Assembly (NCBI RefSeq): GCF_900116535.1
Contig: NZ_FPAU01000002.1
Span: 522,724 to 586,723 of the forward strand
DNA: 64,000 bases
Origin: Kosakonia arachidis
Lineage (GTDB): Bacteria > Pseudomonadota > Gammaproteobacteria > Enterobacterales > Enterobacteriaceae
Direction of reading: 5' to 3'
The notes under the pieces were generated by a model that saw nothing but the letters and a program-made list of their open reading frames with translations, did not search any database and had not been told where the DNA came from. Positions within the stretch are counted from its first letter, which is position 1; each line of letters starts with the position of its first letter. Below, in pieces: positions 1 through 11,296 of this stretch. The translations under genes and the position numbers were made by a program.

Positions 1-488
1 AGCTCCAGCTCCAGTTCGCAAATCGGCTCGGCGTAATCGCCGGCTTTCACTTCGCCGAGATCAAGGCCAATCTCAATTCGGCTCTCACCGACATTGACCA
101 GCCATTTTTCACGGTAAAAATCGGTACTGAATAGCGGACGCGTACGTGCCTGTAAATCAGCAGGCAGCTCGCCATCCGGCCACACTTCGGCAGGAAAGTG
201 CGACAGATCCAGTTCCGGGCTGGCAAGCGGTATATTGTATTCAGGACGCTGATGTAAACCGCCAATCACCCGTCCGGCAATTTTCATCGTCATCTCATAC
301 TGGCCATCAAAACCCCGGATGCGCAGCCCCATATCATGTCTACGCAGCCAATTGTCCGGCGTCTCATAGTAAATATTCAGTAACTGGCTGGCGGCGATAT
401 GTTCTTCGGTCAGCGTATGCAGATGGTGACGAAGCGTTTCCACGCTGTCGGCATTAACGATAAACTTTAATTCGATTTCCTGAGCCAT
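1..488 (-). CDS. ygiF: YgiF inorganic triphosphatase (N-terminal part; runs off the window)
   Basis: Cytoplasmic tripolyphosphate hydrolase of the CYTH/triphosphate tunnel metalloenzyme family. The visible 162 residues begin MAQEIELKF, which contains the family ExExK signature (E4, E6, K8), and continue through the basic and acidic strands of the tunnel domain (RIRGF, EMTMKIAGR, ELELEL). The C-terminal CHAD domain expected in the full protein of about 430 residues lies beyond position 1. The start is the ATG at 488. The gene is divergent from ygiM, as in E. coli. Identification rests on recalled similarity to E. coli YgiF and the motif. Confidence 0.93.
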   Translation of the reverse strand, partial: MAQEIELKFIVNADSVETLRHHLHTLTEEHIAASQLLNIYYETPDNWLRRHDMGLRIRGFDGQYEMTMKIAGRVIGGLHQRPEYNIPLASPELDLSHFPAEVWPDGELPADLQARTRPLFSTDFYREKWLVNVGESRIEIGLDLGEVKAGDYAEPICELELE

Positions 489-727
489 GGCCTTGCACTT
501 ATGGTTATGTCACATCAGTGAAAATTTCGGCGAACTAACGCCCCTGATGTTTGTCAGTAGATAGTATTGTGTGCCAAATTGCCATGCAATGCGCAATTTG
601 CTGGGTGCAAAAGTTCGTATAAGCGCGCAGTTTGACCTGGAAGATTCCGATTGATGCCACCTGCCGGGTGTCGTCAGACTGATGTCACTGTTTCCCATTC
701 ACATTTAACGAAAATAATGACTGCCTG

Positions 728-1342
728 ATGCCAAAATTACGCCTGATTGGATTGACCCTGATTGCACTGAGTGCGTCCGTTGGGATCCACGCTGAAGAAA
801 AACGGTATGTGTCCGACGAACTGAATACTTGGGTACGTAGTGGCCCTGGCGATAATTATCGCCTTGTCGGTACGGTAAATGCTGGCGAGGAAGTGGCTCT
901 GCTGCAACAAAACAACGATTACGGCCAGGTTCGCGACAGCACCGGACGGACTGTCTGGATCCCACTGAAAGAGTTGAGCGCAGAGCCGAGCCTACGAACT
1001 CGCGTGCCGGAGCTGGAGAACCAGGTTAAAACGTTGACCGATAAACTGAACAATATCGATAACACCTGGAACCAGCGCACGGCTGAAATGCAGCAAAAAG
1101 TGGCACAGAGCGACGGGGTGATAACCGGCCTGAAGGACGAAAACCAGAAGCTGAAAAACGAGTTAATTGTCGCGCAGAAGAAAGTGAGCGCGGCGAATCT
1201 GCAGCTGGACGATAAGCAGCGCACCATCATTATGCAATGGTTTATGTATGGCGGCGGTGTGCTGGGCGCGGGTCTGCTCCTCGGCCTGCTGTTGCCGCAT
1301 ATGATCCCAAGCCGCAAGCGCAAAGATCGCTGGATGAGTTAA
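728..1342 (+). CDS. ygiM: YgiM, membrane-anchored SH3-domain protein
   Basis: Protein of 204 residues (about 206 in E. coli) of the TIGR04211/SH3 family. It has a cleavable-looking signal sequence (residues 1-22, ending GIHA), a bacterial SH3 domain at about 25-88 ([17 protein letters not shown]), a long charged coiled coil at about 95-160, and one transmembrane helix at about 170-190 followed by a basic tail (RKRKDR). This predicts a periplasmic SH3 and coiled-coil domain anchored in the inner membrane. The exact cell-envelope role is not known. It lies upstream of cca, with 64 bases between them. Confidence 0.93.
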   Translation: MPKLRLIGLTLIALSASVGIHAEEKRYVSDELNTWVRSGPGDNYRLVGTVNAGEEVALLQQNNDYGQVRDSTGRTVWIPLKELSAEPSLRTRVPELENQVKTLTDKLNNIDNTWNQRTAEMQQKVAQSDGVITGLKDENQKLKNELIVAQKKVSAANLQLDDKQRTIIMQWFMYGGGVLGAGLLLGLLLPHMIPSRKRKDRWMS

Positions 1343-1406
1343 GCACATTCGCCATCTTCTCTACACTTACGTATTATCTGTCGACTTATGTGTAGAGGAG
1401 AGTGGT

Positions 1407-2648
1407 GTGAAGAGTTATCTGGTCGGTGGTGCTGTACGTGATTCGTTGTTAGGCCTGCCAGTCAAAGACAGAGACTGGGTTGTGGTCGGCGCCACGCCGG
1501 AAGAGATGCTCAACGCGGGCTACCAGCAGGTAGGTCGCGATTTTCCTGTGTTTCTCCATCCGCAAAGCCGCGAAGAATATGCGTTGGCCCGCACTGAGCG
1601 TAAATCCGGCTCGGGTTATACCGGTTTTATCGTTCATGCCGCTCCCGATGTCTCCCTTGAACAAGATTTACTGCGCCGCGACTTAACGGTCAATGCACTG
1701 GCACAGGACGAAAAGGGGCACATCATCGATCCGTTCAATGGTCAGCAAGATCTGTGTAACCGCATTTTACGTCACGTCTCCCCGGCATTTAGCGAAGATC
1801 CGCTGCGCGTGCTGCGTGTTGCCCGCTTCGCAGCACGCTATGCTCACCTCAGTTTTCGTATTGCCGACGAAACGATGTCACTGATGCGCGCTATGACCGA
1901 TGCTGGGGAACTGGCTTATCTGACCCCGGAACGCGTCTGGAAAGAGACCGAGAATGCGCTGCATACCCGTAATCCTCAGGTCTATTTCCAGGTGCTGCGC
2001 GACTGCGGCGCACTGAAGGTGCTATTCCCGGAGGTCGACGCGCTGTTTGGCGTGCCTGCTCCGGCGAAATGGCATCCGGAAATCGACACTGGCGTTCACA
2101 CACTGATGACGCTGACAATGGCCGCGATGCTCAGCCCGGAATTGGACGTGCGTTTCGCCACGTTATGTCACGATCTGGGAAAAGCGTTGACGCCAAAAGA
2201 ACTCTGGCCACGCCATCACGGACACGGCCCGGCGGGCGTCAAACTGATCGCAGGGCTGTGCCAGCGTCTGCGCGTACCGAACGAGATCCGCGATCTGGCA
2301 AAACTGGTGGCGGAGTTTCACGATCTGATCCACACCTTCCCCATTTTGCAGCCCAAAACCATTGTGAAGTTGTTCGACTCAATTGATGCATGGCGTAAAC
2401 CACAGCGCGTAGAACAAATTGCCCTGACCAGCGAAGCCGATGTGCGCGGACGTACCGGTTTTGAAGCTTGCGACTATCCGCAAGGACGTTTACTGCGCGA
2501 AGCGTGGGAAGTGGCTCGTGCGGTTCCAACCAAAGCGGTGATTGAAGCCGGTTTTAAGGGGGCGGAAGTCCGCGAAGAGTTGACGCGCCGCCGGATAGCC
2601 GCGTTGGCAAAGTGGAAAGCGCATCGTTGCCCCCAGCCCGCAGACTGA
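1407..2648 (+). CDS. cca: Multifunctional CCA-adding enzyme (tRNA nucleotidyltransferase)
   Basis: Adds and repairs the CCA tail of tRNAs; gamma-proteobacterial type with an extra HD phosphohydrolase domain. Visible motifs are GGAVRD (residues 7-12), the catalytic DRDW (21-24), RRDLT near residue 90, and the HD motif in LCHDLGK near 255. The length of 413 residues matches the family. The start is a GTG at 1407 with a GAGGAGAG ribosome binding site just upstream, the same start type as E. coli cca. It converges on uppP with only 11 bases between stops. Confidence 0.97.
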   Translation: MKSYLVGGAVRDSLLGLPVKDRDWVVVGATPEEMLNAGYQQVGRDFPVFLHPQSREEYALARTERKSGSGYTGFIVHAAPDVSLEQDLLRRDLTVNALAQDEKGHIIDPFNGQQDLCNRILRHVSPAFSEDPLRVLRVARFAARYAHLSFRIADETMSLMRAMTDAGELAYLTPERVWKETENALHTRNPQVYFQVLRDCGALKVLFPEVDALFGVPAPAKWHPEIDTGVHTLMTLTMAAMLSPELDVRFATLCHDLGKALTPKELWPRHHGHGPAGVKLIAGLCQRLRVPNEIRDLAKLVAEFHDLIHTFPILQPKTIVKLFDSIDAWRKPQRVEQIALTSEADVRGRTGFEACDYPQGRLLREAWEVARAVPTKAVIEAGFKGAEVREELTRRRIAALAKWKAHRCPQPAD

Positions 2649-2659
2649 GGGCGCGAGCC

Positions 2660-3478
2660 TTAGAAGAAGACCAGGTACACTACCGCTGCAACAACAAAAC
2701 GATAAATCGCGAACGGGATAAACGAGATGCGTTTAATCAGTTCCAGGAAGGTTTTGATGGCGATCAGCGCGACAATAAAAGCGGTGATGAAACCCACGGA
2801 AAACATCGGAATATCGCCCGTAGTGAGAAACCCCATGCTCTTGTAGAGATCCAGCGCGGTTGCGCCCAGCATCATGGGTACAGCCAGCAGGAAAGAGAAC
2901 TCTGATGCGGCATAACGGCTAACGCCCATCAGCATACCGCCGGAAATAGTCGCACCGGAACGGGAAAAACCCGGCCACAACGCCAGACACTGGAAACAAC
3001 CAATAATGAATGCCTGGCGATAAGTCATATCATCTACGCCCTGCGCCCGCGGCACTTTCGGCTTCAGCACTTCTGCGGCAATCAGCAGGAAACCGCCGAC
3101 CACCAGAGCATAAGTCACATTGAGCGTGTTAAACAGCGACTTAATGGTGTCATGAAATACCAGCCCAATCACCACCGCCGGAATCATACCTAAAATGATA
3201 TGAATCAGAGAAAGGCGTCCCGTACCGGTGCCTTCATGCGGTTGTACGCCGAAGTGAATACCAATTAAACCAAACAGGCGTCGCCAGAACATCACGACAA
3301 CCGCCAGAATCGAGCCCAGTTGAATCACAACCTCGAACGTTTTTGCTGTATCACCTTCAAATCCCAGCAAATGGCCGACGATAATCATATGGCCAGTACT
3401 GGAAACTGGCAGAAACTCCGTCAATCCTTCAACGACACCCAAAATGGCTGCCACTAGCAGCGAATGTACATCGCTCAT
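2660..3478 (-). CDS. uppP: Undecaprenyl-diphosphatase UppP (BacA)
   Basis: Integral inner-membrane phosphatase that recycles undecaprenyl pyrophosphate to the lipid carrier for peptidoglycan and O-antigen synthesis; overproduction gives bacitracin resistance in E. coli. The 272-residue protein has about eight hydrophobic segments and both family signatures: [14 protein letters not shown] near residues 17-30 and [13 protein letters not shown] near 170. The open frame extends upstream to 3541, but the start at 3478 (MSDVHSLL) matches the E. coli N-terminus. Upstream and divergent genes are as in E. coli. Confidence 0.95.
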   Translation of the reverse strand: MSDVHSLLVAAILGVVEGLTEFLPVSSTGHMIIVGHLLGFEGDTAKTFEVVIQLGSILAVVVMFWRRLFGLIGIHFGVQPHEGTGTGRLSLIHIILGMIPAVVIGLVFHDTIKSLFNTLNVTYALVVGGFLLIAAEVLKPKVPRAQGVDDMTYRQAFIIGCFQCLALWPGFSRSGATISGGMLMGVSRYAASEFSFLLAVPMMLGATALDLYKSMGFLTTGDIPMFSVGFITAFIVALIAIKTFLELIKRISFIPFAIYRFVVAAVVYLVFF

Positions 3479-3582
3479 CAATAAACCCCTAAAAAAGAAA
3501 TTGAAAAAGGCCCCTGAGGAGTAGCCGTGAATGGCCATCATCTATGACCTGAATACTAGCGCTTGGTTTAACTATTATGAAT

Positions 3583-3951
3583 TTAAATACTTTCTTTCAG
3601 ATTTAACCCACGCTCAATGATTACACCGACACTCTGCGCCCGCGCCACGGCGCCTGGTTTGCTCAGTTTGATGCGTATCCATGGTGAATGAAAACGCGCC
3701 TGCAGCAGTTCTGCCACCTCTTCTGCAACACGCTCGACCAGCGCAAAACGCCCGCCTTCCACATGGCTGACAACCACATCGGCAATATCGGCATAGCTGA
3801 GGCAATCATTCACATCATCACTTTTCGCCGCCTGACGGTTATCCCAGGCCATTTCGATATCGAACACCAGTTTCTGCTCAATGGTTTGTTCCCAGTCGTA
3901 AACACCAATGGTGGTGATTACCGAAAGCTGCTCAATAAATACAATATCCAT
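3583..3951 (-). CDS. folB: Dihydroneopterin aldolase FolB
   Basis: Cleaves 7,8-dihydroneopterin to 6-hydroxymethyl-7,8-dihydropterin in folate synthesis; cytoplasmic octamer. The 122-residue protein starts [11 protein letters not shown], shows the substrate-site stretch GVYDWEQ (16-22) and the conserved KLSKPGAV around residue 100 with the catalytic lysine. The open frame extends to 4098, but the ATG at 3951 gives the family length. It is divergent from plsY, about 160 bases away. Confidence 0.95.
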   Translation of the reverse strand: MDIVFIEQLSVITTIGVYDWEQTIEQKLVFDIEMAWDNRQAAKSDDVNDCLSYADIADVVVSHVEGGRFALVERVAEEVAELLQARFHSPWIRIKLSKPGAVARAQSVGVIIERGLNLKESI

Positions 3952-4112
3952 CACATTCCACCTACAGTTTGTTTCAACACTGTGCCGCCAGGCCTGATCT
4001 TTCCTGCGCTCTGGCAGATTTTGCGCATTCACTGGATACCACTTTCCAGAATTTATGCGTATTATCCATCGATGCAGAGAATAAAACGACTTTTTCACAA
4101 CGGAACAGCGTC

Positions 4113-4721
4113 ATGAGTGCAATCGCGCCTGGAATGATCCTCCTTGCGTACCTTTGTGGCTCAATCTCCAGCGCCATCCTGGTCTGCCGCCTCGCCGGTC
4201 TTCCCGATCCGCGAGCAAGTGGTTCTGGTAATCCCGGAGCGACCAACGTCTTACGCATTGGCGGCAAGGGAGCAGCCGTAACGGTACTGATTTTCGATAT
4301 TCTGAAAGGAATGCTGCCCGTCTGGGGGGCTTACGCGCTTGGCGTAACACCGTTCTGGCTGGGGCTTATTGCTATCGCTGCCTGTCTTGGTCATATCTGG
4401 CCGGTATTTTTTAAATTCCAGGGTGGTAAAGGCGTAGCGACAGCATTTGGCGCGATTGCGCCGATTGGCTGGGATTTAACGGGCGTCATGGCGGGAACCT
4501 GGCTTTTAACCGTGCTGTTGAGCGGTTACTCATCGCTGGGCGCGATTGTCAGCGCGCTGATCGCACCTTTCTATGTCTGGTGGTTCAAACCGCAGTTCAC
4601 CTTCCCGGTGGCGATGCTTTCCTGTCTGATTCTGTTACGTCACCATGACAATATTCAGCGCCTGTGGCGCCGCCAGGAAACCAAAATCTGGTCGAAGCTG
4701 AAGAAGAAAAAACAAGAGTAA
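4113..4721 (+). CDS. plsY: Glycerol-3-phosphate acyltransferase PlsY
   Basis: Inner-membrane acyl-phosphate:glycerol-3-phosphate acyltransferase (E. coli YgiH), which makes lysophosphatidic acid. The 202-residue protein has five hydrophobic segments and the family motifs GSGNPGATN near residue 36 and FQGGKGVAT near 105, ending in a lysine-rich cytoplasmic tail. The ATG at 4113 ([14 protein letters not shown]) was chosen over the longer frame from 3969 because it places the first transmembrane helix at the N-terminus as in the family. Confidence 0.95.
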   Translation: MSAIAPGMILLAYLCGSISSAILVCRLAGLPDPRASGSGNPGATNVLRIGGKGAAVTVLIFDILKGMLPVWGAYALGVTPFWLGLIAIAACLGHIWPVFFKFQGGKGVATAFGAIAPIGWDLTGVMAGTWLLTVLLSGYSSLGAIVSALIAPFYVWWFKPQFTFPVAMLSCLILLRHHDNIQRLWRRQETKIWSKLKKKKQE

Positions 4722-4748
4722 GCCCGGCGTTATCTCAGCAACCGGGCT
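4721..4748. terminator. Possible hairpin between plsY and tsaD
   Basis: Inverted repeat AGCCCGG / CCGGGCT with a 14-base loop between the convergent 3' ends of plsY and tsaD. Neither side has a clean U-run, so this may be only a weak terminator or an mRNA 3'-end hairpin. Confidence 0.35.
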
Positions 4749-4756
4749 GTCACAGT

Positions 4757-6221
<1,465 letters not shown>

Positions 6222-6226
6222 TCTTT

Positions 6227-6307
6227 TGAGAGCGGCACGCTCTCAGATTTAGACCGAGTTGTAGTTGTAAGGCCGTGCTTCCGAAAGGAATGCGCGGCTT
6301 ATTTTCG
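6227..6307 (+). terminator. rpsU-dnaG intergenic hairpins (processing and attenuating terminator)
   Basis: Two hairpins lie between rpsU and dnaG. The first is TGAGAGC ggcac GCTCTCA (6227-6245). The second is GCCGTGC paired with GCGCGGC (6272-6298), closed by an inner CC-GAAA-GG and followed by a short T-rich stretch. The second corresponds in place to the E. coli T1 terminator, which lowers dnaG expression relative to rpsU. Confidence 0.7.
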
Positions 6308-6392
6308 TTTATAACCTGATATAACCAGCGTGATTTTCGCCACATTCAGCGGCCTGAAGAACGGGGGGTTATAAAAGATCAAAACGGGGCCT

Positions 6393-8138
6393 ATGGCTGG
6401 ACGAATCCCACGTGTTTTTATCAATGACCTGCTGGCACGCACCGACATCGTCGATCTGATCGACGCGCGTGTAAAGCTGAAAAAGCAGGGCAAGAACTAC
6501 CACGCGTGCTGTCCATTCCATAATGAAAAAACCCCTTCTTTCACCGTAAACGGTGAAAAACAGTTTTATCACTGCTTTGGTTGCGGCGCGCACGGTAACG
6601 CCCTCGACTTTTTAATGAACTACGACAAGCTCGAGTTCGTGGAAAGCGTCGAAGAACTTGCCGCCATGCACAACCTTGAAGTGCCTTTTGAAGCAGGCAG
6701 CGGGCCCAGCCTGATAGAGCGCCATCAACGACAAACGCTCTACCAACTGATGGACGGGCTTAATGCATTTTATCAGCAATCTCTGACGCAACCTGCCGCT
6801 GAACCGGCGCGCCAGTATCTGGCAAGGCGCGGTTTGAGTAGCGAAATTATTGCGCGTTTCGCCATTGGTTACGCCCCTCCCGGTTGGGACAACGTGTTAA
6901 AGCGTTTTGGCGGCAATAGCGAAAACCGCAAATCTCTGATCGATGCCGGCATGCTGGTAACAAACGATCAGGGACGCAGTTACGATCGCTTCCGTGAACG
7001 GGTGATGTTCCCCATACGCGACAAGCGTGGTCGGGTGATTGGTTTTGGCGGGCGTGTGTTGGGTAACGAGACGCCCAAATACCTCAACTCCCCGGAGACC
7101 GATATTTTCCATAAAGGCCGCCAGCTGTATGGCCTTTATGAAGCGCAACTGGATAACGATGAACCGCAGCGCCTGTTGGTCGTCGAAGGGTATATGGACG
7201 TGGTGGCGCTGGCGCAGTACGGCATCAATTATGCGGTTGCTTCGCTGGGCACTTCTACCACGGCGGATCATATCCAGTTGCTGTTCAGAGTGACGAAAAA
7301 CGTCATCTGCTGTTATGACGGTGACCGGGCAGGTCGTGATGCCGCCTGGCGTGCGCTGGAAACCGCGCTACCTTATATGAACGATGGCCGTCAGTTGCGT
7401 TTTATGTTCCTACCGGATGGTGAAGATCCGGATACGCTGGTGCGTAAAGAGGGTAAAGCGGCATTTGAAGCGCGGATGGAGCAGGCTCAGCCGCTCTCCA
7501 CGTTTTTGTTTAACAGCCTGTTGCCGCAGGCAGATTTGACGACGCCGGATGGTACCACGCAACTTGCAGCGCTGGCCTTGCCGTTAATCAATCAGGTGCC
7601 AGGCGAGACGTTGCGCATTCAGCTTAGGCAGTTGCTGGGGAACAAAATTGGTATCTTCGACGATACGCAACTTGATCGTTTAATGCCAAAACAAGTGGAA
7701 AACAGCGCTCAGCGCCCCGCTCCGCAGCTAAAACGCACAACCATGCGTATACTTATAGGGTTATTGATCCAGAACCCAGAGTTAGCATCGGCGGTTCCGC
7801 CGTTAGAAGGCCTGGATCAATCCAGGTTGCCCGGGCTTGGCTTATTTGCAGAACTGGTCAACACTTGTTTGTCACAGCCAGGCCTGACTACCGGACAGTT
7901 GCTGGAGCACTATCGCGGCACTAAAGAAGCTGCAACCCTTGAAAAGCTGTCGATGTGGGACGATATAGCAGATAAGGAAATCGCAGAGAAAGCGTTTACC
8001 GACTCGCTCAATCATATGTTTGATTCGATGCTTGAACGGCGACAGGAAGAGCTGATAGCTCGCGATCGTACGCACGGTTTAAGCAGCGAAGAGCGCCGGG
8101 AACTCTGGCAGTTAAACCAGGAACTGGCGAAAAAATGA
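6393..8138 (+). CDS. dnaG: DNA primase DnaG
   Basis: Synthesises RNA primers at replication forks together with DnaB. The 581-residue protein (E. coli 581) has the N-terminal CHC2 zinc domain with C40, H43, C61 and C64, the TOPRIM core with VVEGYMDVVAL near 263-273 and the acidic YDGDRAG near 308-314, and the C-terminal helicase-binding domain (about 435-581). Second gene of the operon. Confidence 0.98.
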   Translation: MAGRIPRVFINDLLARTDIVDLIDARVKLKKQGKNYHACCPFHNEKTPSFTVNGEKQFYHCFGCGAHGNALDFLMNYDKLEFVESVEELAAMHNLEVPFEAGSGPSLIERHQRQTLYQLMDGLNAFYQQSLTQPAAEPARQYLARRGLSSEIIARFAIGYAPPGWDNVLKRFGGNSENRKSLIDAGMLVTNDQGRSYDRFRERVMFPIRDKRGRVIGFGGRVLGNETPKYLNSPETDIFHKGRQLYGLYEAQLDNDEPQRLLVVEGYMDVVALAQYGINYAVASLGTSTTADHIQLLFRVTKNVICCYDGDRAGRDAAWRALETALPYMNDGRQLRFMFLPDGEDPDTLVRKEGKAAFEARMEQAQPLSTFLFNSLLPQADLTTPDGTTQLAALALPLINQVPGETLRIQLRQLLGNKIGIFDDTQLDRLMPKQVENSAQRPAPQLKRTTMRILIGLLIQNPELASAVPPLEGLDQSRLPGLGLFAELVNTCLSQPGLTTGQLLEHYRGTKEAATLEKLSMWDDIADKEIAEKAFTDSLNHMFDSMLERRQEELIARDRTHGLSSEERRELWQLNQELAKK

Positions 8139-8295
8139 ATTCAACGGCTTAAGTGCCGATAACCGATCGGGTTGATCCCGACAGCCGCGATGAGGGCCAG
8201 CGGCAAAAATATAAATACACCCTCGCGTTAAATGTTGGCTGCTTATTTCGCCGACCGACACCAACCCTCATGAATTTAAGTGTGGATACCGTCTT

Positions 8296-10140
8296 ATGGA
8301 GCAAAACCCGCAGTCACAGCTGAAGCTTCTTGTCACCCGTGGTAAGGAGCAAGGCTATCTGACCTATGCCGAGGTCAATGACCATCTGCCGGAAGATATC
8401 GTCGACTCCGATCAGATCGAAGACATCATCCAAATGATCAACGACATGGGCATTCAGGTGATGGAAGAAGCACCGGATGCTGATGATTTGCTGCTGGCTG
8501 AAACCACTGCCGACACGGACGATGACGCTGCCGAAGCGGCTGCGCAAGTGCTTTCCAGCGTGGAATCTGAAATCGGGCGCACGACCGACCCGGTTCGCAT
8601 GTATATGCGTGAAATGGGGACCGTTGAACTGCTGACCCGTGAAGGCGAAATTGACATCGCCAAACGTATCGAAGACGGGATTAACCAGGTTCAGTGCTCC
8701 GTTGCCGAGTACCCGGAAGCCATTACCTATCTGTTAGAACAATACGACCGCGTCGAAGCAGAACAGGCGCGTCTGTCCGATTTGATCACCGGCTTTGTCG
8801 ATCCGAACGCGGAAGAAGATCTTGCGCCAACGGCAACCCATGTCGGCTCTGAGCTCTCCAGCGAAGAGATGGATGACGACGATGATGAAGAAGATGAAGA
8901 AGACGATGACAACAGCGATGATGACAACAGCATCGATCCTGAGCTGGCACGTGAAAAATTCGGCGAACTGCGTACACAGTACGAACTAACTCGTGACACG
9001 ATCAAAGCCAAAGGTCGCAGCCACGCTGCGGCACAGGAAGAGATCCTCAAGCTGTCTGAAGTCTTCAAGCAGTTCCGTCTGGTGCCGAAACAGTTCGACT
9101 ACCTGGTAAACAGTATGCGTATCATGATGGATCGCGTGCGTACCCAGGAACGCATCATCATGAAGTTGTGCGTTGAACAGTGCAAAATGCCGAAGAAAAA
9201 CTTCATTACGCTGTTCACCGGCAATGAAACCAGTGAAACCTGGTTCAATGCCGCGCTGGCGATGAACAAGCCGTGGTCCGAAAAGCTGCATGAAGTGACG
9301 GAAGACGTTCAGCGCAGCCTGCAAAAACTGCAACAGATTGAAGAAGAAACAGGCCTGACCATTGAGCAGGTAAAAGATATTAACCGTCGTATGTCCATCG
9401 GCGAAGCGAAAGCACGCCGTGCGAAGAAAGAGATGGTGGAAGCGAACCTACGTCTGGTTATTTCTATCGCCAAGAAATACACCAACCGTGGTCTGCAATT
9501 CCTCGATCTGATTCAGGAAGGCAACATCGGTCTGATGAAAGCGGTTGATAAGTTCGAATACCGCCGTGGTTACAAGTTCTCCACCTACGCAACCTGGTGG
9601 ATCCGTCAGGCGATTACCCGCTCCATCGCGGATCAGGCGCGCACTATCCGTATTCCGGTACATATGATTGAGACCATTAACAAACTCAACCGTATTTCAC
9701 GCCAGATGCTGCAGGAAATGGGTCGCGAACCGACGCCGGAAGAACTGGCCGAACGCATGTTGATGCCGGAAGATAAAATCCGCAAGGTGCTGAAAATCGC
9801 CAAAGAGCCAATCTCCATGGAAACACCGATTGGTGATGATGAAGATTCGCACCTGGGTGATTTTATCGAGGATACCACCCTCGAGCTGCCGCTGGACTCA
9901 GCCACCACCGAGAGCCTGCGCGCGGCGACGCACGACGTTCTGGCGGGTCTGACCGCCCGTGAAGCGAAAGTACTGCGTATGCGTTTCGGTATCGATATGA
10001 ACACCGACCACACGCTGGAAGAAGTGGGTAAACAGTTTGACGTTACCCGCGAACGTATCCGCCAGATCGAAGCGAAAGCACTGCGTAAACTGCGCCATCC
10101 GAGCCGTTCTGAAGTGCTGCGTAGCTTCCTCGACGATTAA
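8296..10140 (+). CDS. rpoD: RNA polymerase sigma-70 factor RpoD
   Basis: Primary (housekeeping) sigma factor, 614 residues (E. coli 613). Region 1.1 is at the N-terminus, region 1.2 near 95-130, and a non-conserved insert carries a long acidic run around 190-215. The core region 2 ([20 protein letters not shown] and the tryptophan-rich [17 protein letters not shown]) melts the -10 element, and region 4 ([20 protein letters not shown]) contacts the -35 element. Last gene of the rpsU-dnaG-rpoD operon. Confidence 0.99.
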   Translation: MEQNPQSQLKLLVTRGKEQGYLTYAEVNDHLPEDIVDSDQIEDIIQMINDMGIQVMEEAPDADDLLLAETTADTDDDAAEAAAQVLSSVESEIGRTTDPVRMYMREMGTVELLTREGEIDIAKRIEDGINQVQCSVAEYPEAITYLLEQYDRVEAEQARLSDLITGFVDPNAEEDLAPTATHVGSELSSEEMDDDDDEEDEEDDDNSDDDNSIDPELAREKFGELRTQYELTRDTIKAKGRSHAAAQEEILKLSEVFKQFRLVPKQFDYLVNSMRIMMDRVRTQERIIMKLCVEQCKMPKKNFITLFTGNETSETWFNAALAMNKPWSEKLHEVTEDVQRSLQKLQQIEEETGLTIEQVKDINRRMSIGEAKARRAKKEMVEANLRLVISIAKKYTNRGLQFLDLIQEGNIGLMKAVDKFEYRRGYKFSTYATWWIRQAITRSIADQARTIRIPVHMIETINKLNRISRQMLQEMGREPTPEELAERMLMPEDKIRKVLKIAKEPISMETPIGDDEDSHLGDFIEDTTLELPLDSATTESLRAATHDVLAGLTAREAKVLRMRFGIDMNTDHTLEEVGKQFDVTRERIRQIEAKALRKLRHPSRSEVLRSFLDD

Positions 10141-10162
10141 TTTTCTCATATCGTTGTAGTGA

Positions 10163-10187
10163 AAGGCTCCCAGCGGGAGCCTTTTTT
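10163..10187 (+). terminator. rpoD terminator
   Basis: Strong intrinsic terminator just after the rpoD stop: AAGGCTCCC and GGGAGCCTT arms followed by a T-run (TTTTTT). Confidence 0.9.
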
Positions 10188-10331
10188 ATTGCCAACGGAA
10201 AACCACGTCATGTAGGCGTGGTCATCAACAAGTTTTGTCTCTGCCTTATTGCCTTTAGATTTAAATCTTACAGGAGTGGTAGAAACTTCTTTTTAAGGGT
10301 TTTGGTACGCCCTTTTAGGCTGCAATCAATG

Positions 10332-10356
10332 CCGCCTTTTATGAAGGCGGATTTTT
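10332..10356 (+). terminator. Second terminator between rpoD and mug
   Basis: Hairpin CCGCCTT / AAGGCGG with a 5-base loop followed by ATTTTTA. The tail is T-rich only on the plus strand, so it backs up the rpoD terminator. A weaker accacg/cgtggt hairpin lies at about 10202-10222. Confidence 0.7.
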
Positions 10357-10368
10357 ACTTCCGCCGCG

Positions 10369-10875
10369 CTACAGGCCTCTTGTCACCAGCGCATCGTCCA
10401 GTTCGCGGTAAGCGGCTACCAGCTTATCCAGTGTCGCGCGATTTAGCCCGCTGGGGTTCGGCAGCACCCAAACTTGCGTTACGCCAATACTCATTGTCTG
10501 CTTGCCCCAGTTAGCACCTCTGATACTGAAGGCCTGCTCAAAGGCTTGTTTGCCGAGGATCGCCAGCGCAGCAGGTTGATACTCTTCCATCTTCATAACC
10601 AGCTCTCTGCCGCCGGTGCGCAACTCATGCAGCGCCACTTCGCTGGCCTGCACCGTCGGGCGTTCCACCAGCATAGTAATGCCACAGCGCGTATCCAGCA
10701 GATGCCTCTCCTCTTCTGGTCGCAGCAGCCTGTCGGTAAAGCCCGCCTGATGGATCACCTTCCAGAATCGATTGCCTGGGTGCGCAAAGTGGAAGCCGGT
10801 ATGAGCAGAAGATTTACCCGGATTGATACCGCAAAACACCACGCGCAGCCCGGGAGCGAGAATATCATTGATCAT
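10369..10875 (-). CDS. mug: G/U mismatch-specific DNA glycosylase Mug
   Basis: Removes uracil and ethenocytosine opposite guanine. The 168-residue protein (E. coli 168) shows the catalytic GINPGK motif with N18 and the second family motif NPSGLNR near 140-146. It is convergent with rpoD and divergent from ileX, the E. coli order. Confidence 0.96.
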   Translation of the reverse strand: MINDILAPGLRVVFCGINPGKSSAHTGFHFAHPGNRFWKVIHQAGFTDRLLRPEEERHLLDTRCGITMLVERPTVQASEVALHELRTGGRELVMKMEEYQPAALAILGKQAFEQAFSIRGANWGKQTMSIGVTQVWVLPNPSGLNRATLDKLVAAYRELDDALVTRGL

Positions 10876-10984
10876 AGTTATTCCTGGTCAATTGTCATAA
10901 GTACCAGTATAAGGGATTGAAAATGCGCTGTTTATAAAAACATCAGACAGGATATTCATGCTGGATTGCAGGGGTAAGTTACTT

Positions 10985-10998
10985 TATAATCCCCCCGC
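10985..10998 (+). promoter_or_regulatory. ileX promoter -10 region with GC-rich discriminator
   Basis: A perfect TATAAT (10985-10990) is followed directly by CCCCCCGC before the tRNA start at 11002. The GC-rich discriminator is typical of stringently controlled stable-RNA promoters. No good -35 hexamer is seen at 17 bp. Confidence 0.6.
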
Positions 10999-11001
10999 TA
11001 T

Positions 11002-11077
11002 GGCCCCTTAGCTCAGTGGTTAGAGCAGGCGACTCATAATCGCTTGGTCGTTGGTTCAAACCCAACAGGGGCCACCA
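11002..11077 (+). tRNA. ileX: tRNA-Ile2 (CAT anticodon, lysidine-modified) ileX
   Basis: A 76-nt tRNA with encoded CCA. The acceptor arms GGCCCCT and AGGGGCC pair perfectly; the D-arm, an anticodon loop CTCATAA with CAT at 11035-11037, and a T-arm GTTGG/CCAAC are all present. The body closely matches E. coli tRNA-Ile2, in which the CAU anticodon is converted by TilS to read AUA; the location next to mug is that of ileX. The 3' half is duplicated at 27424-27471 as the attachment site of the element. Confidence 0.93.
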
Positions 11078-11079
11078 AA
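11032..11079 (+). repeat. attL (48-bp tRNA-derived direct repeat, left copy)
   Basis: Identical over 48 bp to 27424-27471; the base before each copy differs (G versus A) and so does the base after (A versus T). The repeat runs from the anticodon arm through CCA plus two bases, so the left copy rebuilds a complete ileX. Confidence 0.93.
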
Positions 11080-11085
11080 AAATCA

Positions 11086-11119
11086 AGGGCTTGCGTGAAA
11101 ACGCAAGCCCTAAACATTT
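11086..11119 (+). terminator. Hairpin terminator downstream of ileX (inside the element)
   Basis: An 11-bp perfect stem AGGGCTTGCGT / ACGCAAGCCCT closed by a GAAA tetraloop, followed by AAACATTTT. It would end ileX transcription now that the native terminator has been displaced to 27496. Confidence 0.7.
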
Positions 11120-11122
11120 TGT

Positions 11123-11141
11123 AGGATACCTATAGGATACC
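11123..11141 (+). repeat. Integrase arm-type sites, left end
   Basis: Two direct AGGATACC octamers 11 bp apart (AGGATACCTATAGGATACC). The same 19 bp recurs at the right end (27297-27315). The pattern fits arm-type binding sites of a tyrosine integrase. Confidence 0.65.
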
Positions 11142-11296
11142 GGGCACAAGTAACTTCAAGTACAAGCGCCACCTCAAAGATAATATCTTACAGTTGGATA
11201 ACCTTAACCCCTTAGGTAGAGTTGCCTTAGATTCCAACCCGCATTGTGTACATTGACCATAAAATTAAGTTGGCAAAAGGAATATCCATTTCGAAC

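Noticed and set aside
8727..9068. Serine-rich antisense frame inside rpoD
   Set aside because: It is the complement of the acidic Asp/Glu codon run of sigma-70, not a gene.
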